A DNA stretch of 64,000 nt from Neocallimastix lanati (nom. inval.) (lineage: Eukaryota; Neocallimastigomycota; Neocallimastigomycetes; Neocallimastigales; Neocallimastigaceae): assembly GCA_016946835.1 (NCBI GenBank), contig JACVTC010000223.1, positions 1 through 64,000 on the forward strand, in the 5' to 3' direction. How positions within the stretch are numbered: position 1 is the stretch's first letter; every line of letters begins with the position of its first letter. A model generated the notes under the pieces. The model did not search any database. It was not told where the DNA came from and was given only the letters and a program-made list of their open reading frames with translations. Positions 23,068-35,945 of the stretch are shown piece by piece. The translations under genes and the position numbers were made by a program.

Positions 23068-23229
23068 TGATAATTAAAATTTTTCAATAAAATATTTTAA
23101 TAAATATACTTTTAAATGCTTTGAAACTTTTTTTTTTTTTTTTTTTTTAATATTTAAAATAATAAACCTTTTTTAATTAATTATATAATTATTCAAATAA
23201 TTATTTAATTATTAATTATTTATTATTTC

Positions 23230-23540
23230 TTTATTTACTTTTTTATTTATTTATTTTTATTTTTTTTTTATTTTTTATTTTATTTTATTTTTTTATTATT
23301 TAATGCTTAAAAAATTAAATTTTATTTATTTTTATTTTATTTTTTAATGTTTAAAAAAAAAGTTTTCTTATTTCTTATTTTTTTTTTATTTTTAAAGCAT
23401 TAAAAAATAAAATGTTTATTTATTTTTATTTTATTTCTTAAGCATTAAAAAATAAAATGTTTATTTATTTTTATTTTATTTTTCAATGTTTAAAAAAAAA
23501 GTTTTCTTATTTCTTATTTTTATTTTATTTTTTAATGTTA
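23230..23540. repeat. Complex A/T tandem repeat
   Basis: Two short modules alternate: TTTATTTATTTTTATTTTAT followed by either AATGTTTAAAAAAAAAGTTT or AAGCATTAAAAAATAAAATG. Each module occurs two or more times and they are partly inverted relative to each other. This looks like slippage-expanded sequence beside the transposase remnant. Confidence 0.5.
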
Positions 23541-23574
23541 AATAGAAATATCTAACCTAATTATTATTTATTGA

Positions 23575-23949
23575 AGTGTTGTATTTCGCCAAAAGTTGAA
23601 TTTCGTCCAGTTGAATTTCGCCAAATTCTTAGTGGCTTATAAATCTACGTCATAAAATATCACCACAATTATTATTCACGCCATATTGTGAATATATGGC
23701 TTTTTAAAAATTGTAGAAAAAAGCCACAAAATTATGATACAATTAGATATACGCCCCAGGTAAGATTACGTGTTTGAAAATTTTTGAGAATTGTAATTTT
23801 ATTTATTTAATTAATTAATTATTATTCATTAAAATTTTAATAAAATTAAGTGGCTTAAAATTAAAATATTTAAGCCATACAACAAAATACAAATTTTTGT
23901 AATAAAAATTTTCAAAATGCACACTATTATGAAAGATAAATACAACACT
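23575..23949. mobile_element. MITE-like unit with 12-bp terminal inverted repeats
   Basis: AGTGTTGTATTT at 23575-23586 is exactly inverted as AAATACAACACT at 23938-23949. No coding capacity. The interior repeats TTGAATTTCG and several TGGCTT/AAGCCA pairs, including a 9-bp stem TGGCTTAAA/TTTAAGCCA at about 23852-23878. The size (375 bp), perfect short TIRs and lack of genes suit a MITE, possibly mobilised by a MULE. I see no convincing target duplication, so this stays tentative. Confidence 0.4.
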
Positions 23950-26213
23950 CCTATTAATATTTATTTATTAAAAAATTATTATTACAACATTTATTTAAAT
24001 TACACATCCACATTATTTAAAACTCATAAGTAAAGTCATTGTTAAAATAATATTTTATTATTTTACAAGTAATTATTATATTTGATACATTTTTTTAAGA
24101 ATTATCCACAAATAATTTTTTTCTGTTATAAATTATTTAAAGTTTCATTAAAAAGGTTTTTTTTTTTTTTAAAATTCATATACATATATTTTATTGTTGC
24201 TAAAAAAAAAATCTCAAAGGCTCACTATTTATAATTTTAAAACAATATTTCTTATATAAAGATAAAGTAACAAGCACTTATTTTAGTTATTATATAGATA
24301 TGATTCAAGTAATTTTTTTTTTTAGATAATAATATATATTTAACATTTTCAAAAATGAAATATCAAGAGACAATTGATTCAATGAAACTATTGAAATTTC
24401 GAGATGAAAATTTTAGCAATCAGAATAAAAAAAATGTTCAATATTCATCTCTTAAATAGGCCAATATGATAAAAATTAAAAAATATAATAAGTAGAAAAA
24501 TATTATTTATAATGAAATGGAACAAATAGAGTAACAAAATGAAAAAAAAGTTAAGTGAAAAAAATAAATAAACATATAAATAAATAAAAACAAAAATAAA
24601 AATTGAAATTGAAATATTAAAAAGAAATTGAAGATAAAATAGATAATAATAAAGAATAAAAAGTTAAAAAAAAAAAAATAAATAAATTAATTGTAAATTT
24701 TATAAAAGATATGAATGAATTATATATATATATTAAAGAGATAATTAAAATCTAATCCAATATATATATTTTTATGAATTATCAAGAATTAAAATTAATC
24801 ATTATATTTCTTTTCGATTTTTAAATTATATATATATAATAAATATATTTTAAAGTTTCTAAATCTATCATATTTATTTTATGTTATTTTATTTTATTTT
24901 ATTATTTATTTTTTTTACAAAAATAAATTTAACAATAATAAATAATTAAATAACTTCTAAAATTTATTATATATTTTTATTATGCTTTTTTGATGATACT
25001 TTAATAAGACGATATTTTTTTATTAAAATCTTAATGAAAAAAAATATATTATCCTATAAAAAAAAAAAAAGTAAATTTATAATTATAAAAAAAATATATA
25101 AATTTACATAAATGATTTTTTAAATATTAAATAAAATTTGAAATGTATTATATTAATAATATATTCAATTAATTATTAATTATCCATTAAAAGTTATATA
25201 TATATAATAGTAAATAAAAATTTGGTCAATTTTAGAATAATTCATTTTAATCTTACTATGTAATTATTTAATTATTTTATTATATTAAAATTTAAAAATA
25301 ATTATAATTATTGAAATTATTTTTTTTTTTTTTTTTAATACATCATTCATAATTAAATATTAAAATAATTTTGAAATATATAAATCTTTAAAATTATTAG
25401 TCTAAAGATAATTATTTAATGAAAAATATAGAATCTTAAATTCTTTAATTTTAATTATATTGCTTATTATTATTATTATCATTTTTTCTTTTTTATATTA
25501 TTTAAAATTTAAAATTCAGTTTTATAATCTATTGACTCTATTTTTTAAACTTTAATATATTAATTATATATATATAAAAGTTTAAAAAGTATTTAAATAT
25601 ATATATACATAAATATATATTATCTTTTTTTTTATATATTTATTAAAATTTATTTTAAAATTATCGAAAAATTGTGAAGGGAATAATATTTTGTTAAAAT
25701 TTTTATTATCTTTTAATTGAAATAAGGGAAGTTGTTAAAAATTAAAGAATAATAATAATAATAATATTAATAAATAATAATAATAATTTTTTTATAGAAT
25801 TGAAAAACAACAAATATATATATACTCTTAAAATTTTTAAAAATTTATATATATTAAATATATATTTATTAATATAATTTAAATATACCAAATATTCTTT
25901 TATCATTATTATATCATTAAAAAGAATAACAGAAATAATAAATAAATTCTATATTTTTAATCAATTTTTGAATATAAATATATTGTTAAAAAATTGAACT
26001 ATTAAGAAATACATTTTTATTCAATAAGTAATTTTTTGATTCAATTCATTTTTTTTGATTATTATTATTATTTTCTATTATAATATTTCAACATTTTATA
26101 ATATTAAAAAAAAAAAAAAAAAAAAAAAACTATTCAATAAAGAAGAAAATACCTATATTCCTTTTTTTTTTCTTTTTTTAAATTTTTTTCATAATATAAA
26201 ACAATTAAAGAAG
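23950..26213. other. AT-rich intergenic region
   Basis: Nothing convincing. A 35-codon ORF at about 24356-24463 has no recognisable motif. Long TA and A/T tracts dominate; a poly-A of about 24 lies at 26106-26129 near the next gene. Confidence 0.5.
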
Positions 26214-27332
26214 ATGAAAGGATTAAAGAACATGCTTTCTGTACATATTAACATAAAACATATATATTATAATATATATAAAATAGATAGAATTTTTATT
26301 AAAAAATAAAAATAAAAATTAATAATGAGCAATACATAACATTTCAATTATAAATAAATATTTATATTGTATTTTAGATATCAAAAAATAAACCGTCTGA
26401 TTCATCAGGTAGTTCAAAAAGTTCAAAAAGTTCAAAAAATTCAGATAAAAATGTTGAAAATGGAAAAGATTCACAATCTCCAAAAAGAGAAGGTGTTAAA
26501 AAGGATGCTATTCCATCTGTTGCGTCAAATTCTTCTGCAAAGGCATCTAAAGTAATGATTTAATTATATATATATTTTCTTTATTATTATCTATAATATA
26601 TTATTATTATATAATGATTCCTTAATAACGAGTTTTTTTTCTAAAAAAAATTATTATTTTAATTACTTTTAATGAAATAATAACAAACATTATAATAAAC
26701 ATCATATCAATATAAAATATATAAATTCAAAATTTAATATTTTCATCAAAAATAAACTATTTAATCATTATGGAAAATTCAATATACTTAAAATAATTGC
26801 GTTTTTTTTTTTTTTTTTTTAAAAAAAAAAATAAAAAAAAATAAAATTCATAAAAATAAATTTTTTTGAATATTAATTTCAATTAAGGAAATACATGAAT
26901 CGAAACAAGCACAAAATGAACCTAAAGAAATTCCAAAAGTAATGAATCAAATTAGTAGATTAAAACAAAGTTCAATTAAAGATGCAATTCCAGTAATAAA
27001 AGCACCGAAAAGACAAGCATCTTCCAGATTTCATGTTACTGGTCAAATTGAATTGGAGAAATTGGTAAAATTTAAAGGTAAATTATTATTGATTAACTTA
27101 ATAATGTACTTTAATTAAATAATATATTTAAAAATTGAAACAATAAAAAAAAAACAAAACAAAAAAAACAAAACATAACAAAAAAAGAAAAAAAGGGGAA
27201 AATATATATATAAATAAATAAAAAGAAAATAAAAAAAAAAAAAAATAAAAAAAGATAGTTGAAATGAATTATGTATTAAATATATAATAAATTTTATTTT
27301 ATTAAACCTAAAATTATATATTATTATTATTA

Positions 27333-27411
<79 letters not shown>

Positions 27412-28042
27412 TTTTATAATCAAAAAAAGATGTTCCACCTTCAGATAGACAAGAATTATTTATTAAAAAACTTGATCAATGTAATGTTATTTTTGATTTC
27501 ACAGATGCGCAATCAAACTTAAAAGGAAAAGAAATTAAAAGACAAACTTTGATAGAATTAGTTGATTATATTTCAAACAATAAAGGTGTTATTACTGAAC
27601 CATTATACCCTGAAATAATTAAAATGGTAATATAATAAGATAGATATATATATTTGTTTATTATTACTATTTTTTTATTTAGTTTTTATTTTTATTTATA
27701 TTAATATTTTTTTATTTTTATTGTTATTTTCATTTATATTAATATTTTTTTATTTTTATTGTTATTTTACTTATAATTAATAATTAATTTAATTTACAAA
27801 AATTATGTTAATTTAAAATATATAGTTCTCAACGAATTTATTTAGAACAATACCACCTCAGGTTAATCCTGAAGGTGATGCATTTGATCCAGAAGATGAT
27901 GAACCAGTACTAGAAGTCGCATGGCCTCATCTTCAAATTGTTTATGAATTTTTTTTAAGATTTATTGAATCACCAGATTTCAATACTAATATAGGAAAAC
28001 ATTATATTGATCAACATTTCATTAACTGCGTAATTATTACTA

Positions 28043-28092
<50 letters not shown>

Positions 28093-30221
28093 ATTGTTAT
28101 TATTTTATAATTAATTATTTTTTATACTTAATTACAACTTATTATAATTAATAACTTAATAATATATATATATATATATTATTATTATTATTATTAAACA
28201 AAATTTTAAATATATAATATAAAGCTTTTGGAATTATTTGATAGTGAAGATCCAAGAGAAAGAGATTTTCTAAAGACAACATTACATAGAATATATGGTA
28301 AATTTTTAAATTTAAGAGCTTTTATAAGAAGATCAATAAACAATATTTTCTTCCAATATATATATGAAGATGAAAAACATAACGGTATTGCTGAATTATT
28401 AGAAATTCTTGGAAGGTAAAAAAAATGAATAAATGAATAAATAATTAATTAATTTAATAATTAACAAAAAAAAAAAAAAAAAAATAAAAATAAAAAAAAA
28501 AAAAAATCGTTTGATAACTATTATTATTATTATTATTATTAATATTATTATTTGAAAAGTAATCTATGGTAATTAATATTATTATAATGCATTGATATAA
28601 TATATTGAAAAATTAATAGTATTATCAATGGTTTTGCTTTACCACTAAAGGAAGAACATAAAATATTTTTAATTAGAGCTTTAATTCCACTCCATAAAGG
28701 AAAATATTTAGCATTATATCATCCACAATTAGCCTATTGTGTGGTTCAATTCTTAGAAAAAGATCCAACTTTAACAGAACCAGTAAATATAATATAATTA
28801 AAAAGATTTCTATTCAAAGAAAAATTATTGTTTTACTTTATACATATCATTTTGTTGACTTAATTATTATCAATATATTTCTAATATAATTAAATAATAA
28901 TAATAATAAAAGGTTGTATTAGGTTTATTAAGATTATGGCCAAAAGTTAATAGTGCAAAAGAAGTTATGTTCTTAAATGAAATGGAAGAAATTCTTGATA
29001 TTATTGATCCCCAGGAATTTGTAAAAATTGAAGTTCCATTATTTAATCAATTAGCAAAATGTGTATCAAGTTCACACTTTCAAGTTGCCGAAAGAGCTTT
29101 ATTCTATTGGAATAATGATTATATTTTAAATTTAATTAGTGATAATGCAAATGTTATTCTTCCAATTATGTTTACTCCTCTTTATAAAAATTCGAAGACT
29201 CATTGGAATCCGTATGATATACCTATATTTTTAAATTTTGATTGATGAATAAAAAAATTAGCTAGAAAAAAAAAATTTTTTTGTATTATCAACTACTATG
29301 AAGATGTTAATTATTATTGTTTAATTGTTATTGTTATAATATATTAATTTCATTGATAGTTCAATTCACGGTCTAGTATATAATGCCTTAAAATTAATTA
29401 TGGAAATTAGTCCAAAATTATTTGATGAGTATACTAATCAATATAAAGAAAATAGGCAAATGTAAATATTTATTTATAATACTTTATAATATAAAAAAAA
29501 ATTAGTTTGATAGATCAACTATTTCATATAAATATTAATAAATATTTTTAATAAATAAATAAATAAATAAATAATAAAAAATATTTAATTAAACAATTAT
29601 AGTAAAAAACAAATGCAACAAGAAAGAGAAGAAAAATGGAGGATTATTGAAGAATTAGCTAAAAAGAGAGCTGAAACTAATCATTTAACTCCACCAGATA
29701 TTGGCGAATCATCAAATCTTTCTACAAATATGTCAAATAGAGTAGCTCAAATATGTAATAATTTGATATATTATAATTCATCAATTATAAATAATTAAAG
29801 ATTATCAAATAAATTAATTTTAATATATATATATATATATATATATTTTTTTTCTCTCGCTTCTTCTTCAAATATACATATAGCCCCAACATCACCAAAT
29901 GCTGATGATGCTGATGGCAATTTAGAAAACTTAGATAAATTAACTAAAGAATTAGTAAATATATTTAATACTTATTAAAAACAATTTTTTTTTTTTATTT
30001 TTCATTTAAAATGAAATATAAATTGAATTTATAATTTTTTTTTTTTTTTTTTTTTTGTTTATTAATAATTATAGGAAAAAGTTAATCCAGCTGAATTAAT
30101 TGAAGTTCCAAGATTTAGAAGGAAATCAGTATTACCTGTTAATGAACAAGTATTAAACGAGTTAACAAAACACAAATCATTAGATAATATAGTAAATCCA
30201 AACGAAAATGATAACGAATAA
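26214..30221 (+). CDS. PP2A B56-type regulatory subunit (RTS1/Par1 homologue), 12 exons
   Basis: Targeting subunit of protein phosphatase 2A, which recruits the A/C core to cell-cycle, cohesin and stress substrates (family knowledge). Exons: 26214-26240, 26378-26551, 26888-27077, 27430-27626, 27826-28029, 28225-28415, 28620-28782, 28913-29211, 29360-29461, 29603-29754, 29884-29954, 30075-30221. They total 638 aa, all GT-AG and in frame. The 9-codon first exon (MKGLKNMLS) closely resembles the start of fission-yeast Par1, which decided the start. A Ser/Lys-rich tail precedes the B56 core. The core (from about residue 125 to 530) contains [31 protein letters not shown], and [15 protein letters not shown]. 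The charged C-terminus ([14 protein letters not shown]) is typical. No lesions; introns are 89-352 bp and AT-rich. Confidence 0.95.
27320..27409 (+). repeat. (TTA)n microsatellite in B56 intron 3
   Basis: About 30 TTA units with one TTTTA interruption, wholly intronic. A shorter TTA tract lies in intron 5 (about 28037-28090). Confidence 0.85.
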
Positions 30222-31009
30222 TAATAATTATTAAGAATTTTAATAATAATACAATAAAATAAAATGCAGTTAACCAATAATAATAAAAATAAATAAAAAA
30301 AAAATGAAAAGAAAAAATGATAATATTATATAAAAATTTCATTCAAGTTTTGATACTTTAGTTTATATATAAAATAGAATATAGATCAGAATTAAATAAT
30401 ATTTAAAAAATCAATTATTAATTATTTATTGTAATTTGTAATTTGAAAATGATACTATTTTTTTTTTTTAAAAAAAGTAATTTTATTTCTTAATATATTT
30501 GTTTTTCTTTCTTTAAATTTAATATATTATTATTATAATATATATATTTTAAATGTTTAATAAATATCTAAATAATAAATATAAAATTATCTTTAGTTAA
30601 ATATATTTATGTTTAATAATTAAATAAATAAATTAAAGAAGATTGTGAAGATTATGTTAATAATTTATTTATTTGTATTCCATTAATAAAATTGAATTTC
30701 GCAATGTGGCTTTTGTATTAATTGAATTTAACGCCATAATCTTTGTAATATATTTTAAGGGAATTATAAATATACAAATAAATAAACAAATAAATAAATA
30801 AATAAATAAAAAATAAATAAATTATCCGGTTTAGAAATAAATAAAAATATGTTATTATTATTTTAAAAATAATAACATATTTTGTAAAAATAAATATATA
30901 AAAATAATAATATATTCTTAATCATTATGTAACTAAAAGACTGAATAATTAATAAAAATCCTCATATTCCTATCCCTTTATCCTTTATAAACGAATATTA
31001 TTTTCTGCA
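30222..31009. other. Intergenic, with a motif shared with the MITE-like unit
   Basis: No gene seen. At about 30690-30745, TTGAATTTCGC…TGGCTTTT…TTGAATTTAACGCCA echoes the TTGAATTTCG/TGGCTT layout at 23595-23640, suggesting a fragment of the same repeat. (AAAT)n and palindromic TGTTATTATTATTTT/AAAATAATAACA stretches lie at about 30780-30880. Confidence 0.35.
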
Positions 31010-32334
31010 GTAGTAATTGGGTAAGTTTCGTATTATGCACATCTACTTAGAACAAACAAAGAAAGAACGAGAAATACAGAGGCATTTGTTAGAATTTTTA
31101 AATACATCACTTTATGGTATTTCTAAAGAACCTAACATTCCTCCTTTATCGGCGAAATGTGAAATTGCTCAGGTAAAGTGTTTTAAAAAATGGAAAAACA
31201 TGAATTGTATTATCTCTGTTTTACTTAGAGAGATATCGTGTTATCGAAGTCATGCATGGAACAAAGAAAGTAATATTTTATTATACAAATTAGATAAATA
31301 TCCATCAAAAAAGGAAATTGTAAACTTTTACTGGGATAAAGATATTGAAGGAAAATCAATCAAGGCTAAGGCTTATAAGAAAAAATGAATTTGAGAAAAC
31401 TATTTTTTCCGTAAATTTCGAATGAAATATTTTATGGATATTGAAATTCTTTATGAAAAATTTTTGCAATTACCAAATATTGTCCAACTTCAAAAAGTAA
31501 TGTCAGTTGTCATAGATATAAATAATGTAGAATCAATTACCGATTCTGACAATAGTAAAGAGGTGTACAGTATTAATAATAACAATCATAATAATAGTAA
31601 TAATATTGTTAATAATAGTAATAATATTGATTGTGAAAATAAGAATATTAATATTAGTGATAGTGAAGATAATAATACTGTTATTAATAATGTATTGAAT
31701 AGGTCAATTGGTGAAAATCATGCTAATATATTTGTAATTTTTGAATAATGAGTGTGTATAAATATATATGTTACGTAGTACCTATTATATAACTTCCTTC
31801 CTGGTAGAAGAGATGTAGACATTATTGATTTAAATTATAAAGAGGAATGGGATGTTTCGTTTAGGAATCAAATCATTTCTGGTGATTATTCTAAATGCCA
31901 TTCTTGGTGTGATTTGCGATACTCTTTACAGAAATTATGACTGGGACTAGTATTCGACAAGGGTTGCTATTTCGACTGTATAAACACAAATTAACCAGGA
32001 GCATCAACGCTGAAAATGCAATAAGACAGGCTTAGACCATAATTTCTTTCAAATTGTCAATTCAAACCTTAATCCAGATCCTTAAATCTTATAATCTAGT
32101 GGCGAGGTTTGTGGCATATGAACTTTTTTCTGAGTTGATTTGTACATTTTATTTTAAATATAACTTTTATTTCACATTACTATTTAAAATAGTACCATGT
32201 TCAAATTGGACAAAAAATACTTATTTTTTTATTAATTGTGTGTTTTATTATAAAAAAAATATTCATGTAATTAATAAATGAATAAATAAATAAAGTTAAA
32301 GTTCCTAATAGTTGTGGCTAAAAAAAAAAAAAAA
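31010..32334 (+). mobile_element. 3' remnant of a non-LTR (LINE) retrotransposon
   Basis: The frame 31017-31388 encodes a segment homologous to the minus-strand segment at 44358-44831. They share IPPLSAK, CFKKWKN, CII, W-K-S, FYW-K and KAKA at the same spacing. This pattern (PP-SA-A … F-KW … TWI … W) resembles the region downstream of the reverse transcriptase in Tad1-like fungal LINEs. A second, Asn-rich frame follows (31422-31748), then further decayed coding sequence to about 32060. The unit ends in a 15-16 nt poly-A at about 32319-32334. RT and endonuclease domains are missing, so this is a 5'-truncated, mutated copy. Family assignment rests on motif memory. Confidence 0.6.
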
Positions 32335-32730
32335 GAATAATTAATAGTAATTTATTTGTAATTAATAATTAAATATGAATAATACTAAATAGACTGATAT
32401 ACAAATATTTGGAATAAATAGCTAAATATATAATAAATAAATAAATAATATAAAATATAATATAAATAACAAATAATTAAATAAATATTTTCTTTGTTAA
32501 AGACTTTATAATTAAAAAAAAATTTAATAATTAATACCAATTTATTCATAATAAATAATTAAACATAGAAAACAAATAATTAAATATAAATAAAAATAAT
32601 TAAAAAAATTGTTTTGTTTTTTAAACATTTAATTAATTAAAATCTCTGTCATTTATTACAAATTAGTATTTATATTATATAAATTAATTAAACCATAACT
32701 CAACAATATCATTTCAACAAATTTTGTTAC

Positions 32731-32855
32731 ATTATGAGGTAGTTGCTTATTTATATTTCTAATTATTTGAGATTTAATTGTTTATATATTAAGGATATAT
32801 AAATCCCATTACTTGTGAAACTTCATTAAATATAAGTTTAGGTTTTAAACTCATT
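32731..32855 (-). pseudogene. Short MULE transposase fragment
   Basis: About 125 bp with clear similarity to 22645-22775 of the MULE pseudogene, in the same minus orientation. It encodes a degraded KPK-x-FN-VSQ-MG-I-P segment. No flanking transposase can be followed. Confidence 0.6.
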
Positions 32856-33546
32856 TTATTTTTTAATAATTTTCACAGTTTTATTTATATCTAATTATAA
32901 TTTATTTATTAATAATTGAATTAAAAAATATTACCAAATTTATGGAGGTAAATTACAACAACATAAACACCACAACTTTCCGAAATGCACCACATCTTAA
33001 TATAGGAAACATAAATAAGTAAATAAATAAATAAATAAATAAGTAAATAAATAAAATCTTTGTTAAAATATATGAAATATGTGAAAAATAGGCTTCAATT
33101 GTATTGAAACATATTGTAATATAAATAATGAATAAGATACAATGTAATAATATAAAAGTATTCTAATAAATTTTTTTTAATTTATTCACTCATTTTATAA
33201 TATGAACTGTTAATACAAGTAAAAATAAAATAAAATATTTAAAGACTAAATGTTAATTGGGTAAATTATTTTGTAGGTACATTTTATTGAAAAGAAAATA
33301 AGATATATATATAAATATCCACCACATTAATATTTGTAAATTATTCAAATTTGATAAAAATGGTTCTTATTCATTATTATTGAAATATATTTTAATTTAT
33401 TTAATATTTATATATAGATTCTACAAGTTGAAAGAAATGATTTGGTTAGCCAATCAATACTTAGTAACAATTATATAAAAAAAATATATACATAATAAAT
33501 AATAAATGATAAATAATAAATAAATATATAATAAATAAATAAATAG

Positions 33547-33578
<32 letters not shown>

Positions 33579-34919
33579 ACATAATAAATAATAAATAATA
33601 ATAATTTTTGTTGTATAATACATCAGCATATACAATACAAAAAGATCAAATCTTATTTTATTTAATATAAAAATGAATTAAAATTAAAAGATTAAAGATA
33701 CCTAAAATTAATAAATGTATTTTTATTACTTTAAATTGATTATTTATTTAATAATATTAATATAATAATATTAATATTAAAATTCAAAATATATAAATTT
33801 AATAATAATATAGATTAAAAAAATTTTTTTGTGAACCAAACAATTTAATAAATAAAATATTTATAACCTAAGAAATTAATTGGAACAGTAAACTTAAAAT
33901 TTCTTTATATATCAAAAAATTTTTGTTTATTATTTTTTTTTTCTGTAATGATAAAGAAATTTATAAAAATAAATTAATAGTGATTAATATTTAAATAAAA
34001 AAAGTTACTTGAAATTATTTTCAAATAAAATAAATTTAGAAAAAGGAACTTTTTTATAGGTCTCTATATTTTTATTTAATTTATTTTATTACTCTACTGC
34101 TTATTTAAAATAATTTCATATATAATTTCAAAAAGATAACATTAATTATAACATTAATTATATAATGTATAAAATAATGTAGAAAAAATATAAAATTTTA
34201 TAAACAATATAAATAAAAATTGTTTAAAGTAATTATAATAAAGATAAAATTCTGTAATAATAGTTAACTATTGTTTCAATAATTAAAATATATAAGTCAT
34301 AAAAAGTATAAATTTAATTGAAAATAAATATAAAATAAAATCAATAATTGAAAATGAAATAAATAAATATTTTTTATTAATAATAATATATAATTATAAA
34401 ATAATAGAACAACAAAAAAAAAGTTCAAAAATTAATATTATGTTAAAAAATTATTGAATAATAAGGAAATTTTAAAGAAAATAAAATATTAATAATATTT
34501 AAATCATCAAATAAAATAATAATATTTTATATATGTAAAATAATTTAAAACAATAAAGAATAAATAAAAAATAATCATATTTTTAGGGATATTAAAATAA
34601 ATAAATAAGTAATTAATAGTTATGTATTATTTTTTATATTTTTAATAATTTAATTTTTTAGGATAAAATTTTATAATCAATTTTTATCTCAATTATATTT
34701 TTATATCTATAGTTTATGGATATAATAATATAATATTAAATTAATAATTAATATATTTATAATATATATAGAAAATATAACAAAAATGAGGTACATATAA
34801 TTTTATTTTATTATTATATATATAATACTAATGAAGAATTTTAATAATTTAAGAAGATTTTGAAAGACTAATTATTATTTAATGTGTATATATATAATTG
34901 AAATTAAAGTTCAGAAAAA
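32856..34919. other. AT-rich intergenic region
   Basis: Simple (AAAT)n repeats at about 33010-33055 and 33530-33600; otherwise no coding signal. An ATGAG-GTACAT at about 34785 looks like a start plus splice donor, but joining it to the next gene breaks the frame. Confidence 0.45.
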
Positions 34920-35900
34920 ATGTTGGAAATTTTAAATAAAACATCTTTTAGTGTTTCAATATCAAAATTTATAAAGGATTTGGGATATGGATGTACTTCA
35001 TCAGAAAATATATTAGAGATAGTTTTACATCAAATGGGAACTGATTTAAAATCTTTAACAAGTAAGGATGTTGCTTCTATATTATTAATGATGGCACAAA
35101 CAAATGTTGGACTTGAAGAAAATCCAATGTTGAAATCAATGATTCCTTCTTCAAATGAACAAGAGTATAAAACATTAAATTCTTGGGATATTAAATTATT
35201 TATTGAATCTTTAAAGAAAAAAGTATGTAATTATTAATTATTTTTAAAATTAAATTTTTCACTGATAATATCAAATATACCTGAATATAATAATAATAAT
35301 AATGATAAATTAATATACTTTTTTAGAATCAATCACTAGTTTGGAATGATGTATTTAAGAGTTTTGATCAGGAAGGATTTCAACTTTACAATCAAAAAGA
35401 GTTTGATTTCTTATTAGAAACTTTTTCATATATTTATGATGTATGTATAATAAAAAAATTTTTTTTAATTAAATATTATAAACCGAATAGCTATTAAATA
35501 ATATTATCCATATATTATTGTAGGATATTAATGACTTTCCACTATCGTCTCTTTGGGAACCTTGGAATAATTATTTATTTCAATTTGAATTTATCAGATT
35601 TATTATTTTATCCCAACCAAATAGTTTAATTAAATTATTAAAACAATCAAAAGAAAAAATTATAACATTTGATACTTTTACAAATATAAATGGATCAGCT
35701 AAATTACATGATACTGCTATAATAGAAAGTTCATGGAATTCAGCAGAATTGATAAGGTGTCTTATAACGTTAATGGTAAATGATGATATTAAGGAATATG
35801 TAAGAGAATTCTTTGGTATTGGAATTCAAAAAGTACCAGAAATAATATTAATAGGTTTAGCTCAGATTAATGTAACTATGCTGCTTTTTTTTTTTTTTTT

Positions 35901-35945
<45 letters not shown>

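Noticed and set aside
24356-24463. Small ORF as a gene
   Set aside because: 35 codons, no motif, no splice context; expected by chance.
34785-34919. Upstream first exon for NOT1 (ATGAG with GTACAT donor)
   Set aside because: Joining to the CAG acceptor before 34920 puts the NOT1 frame out of phase.
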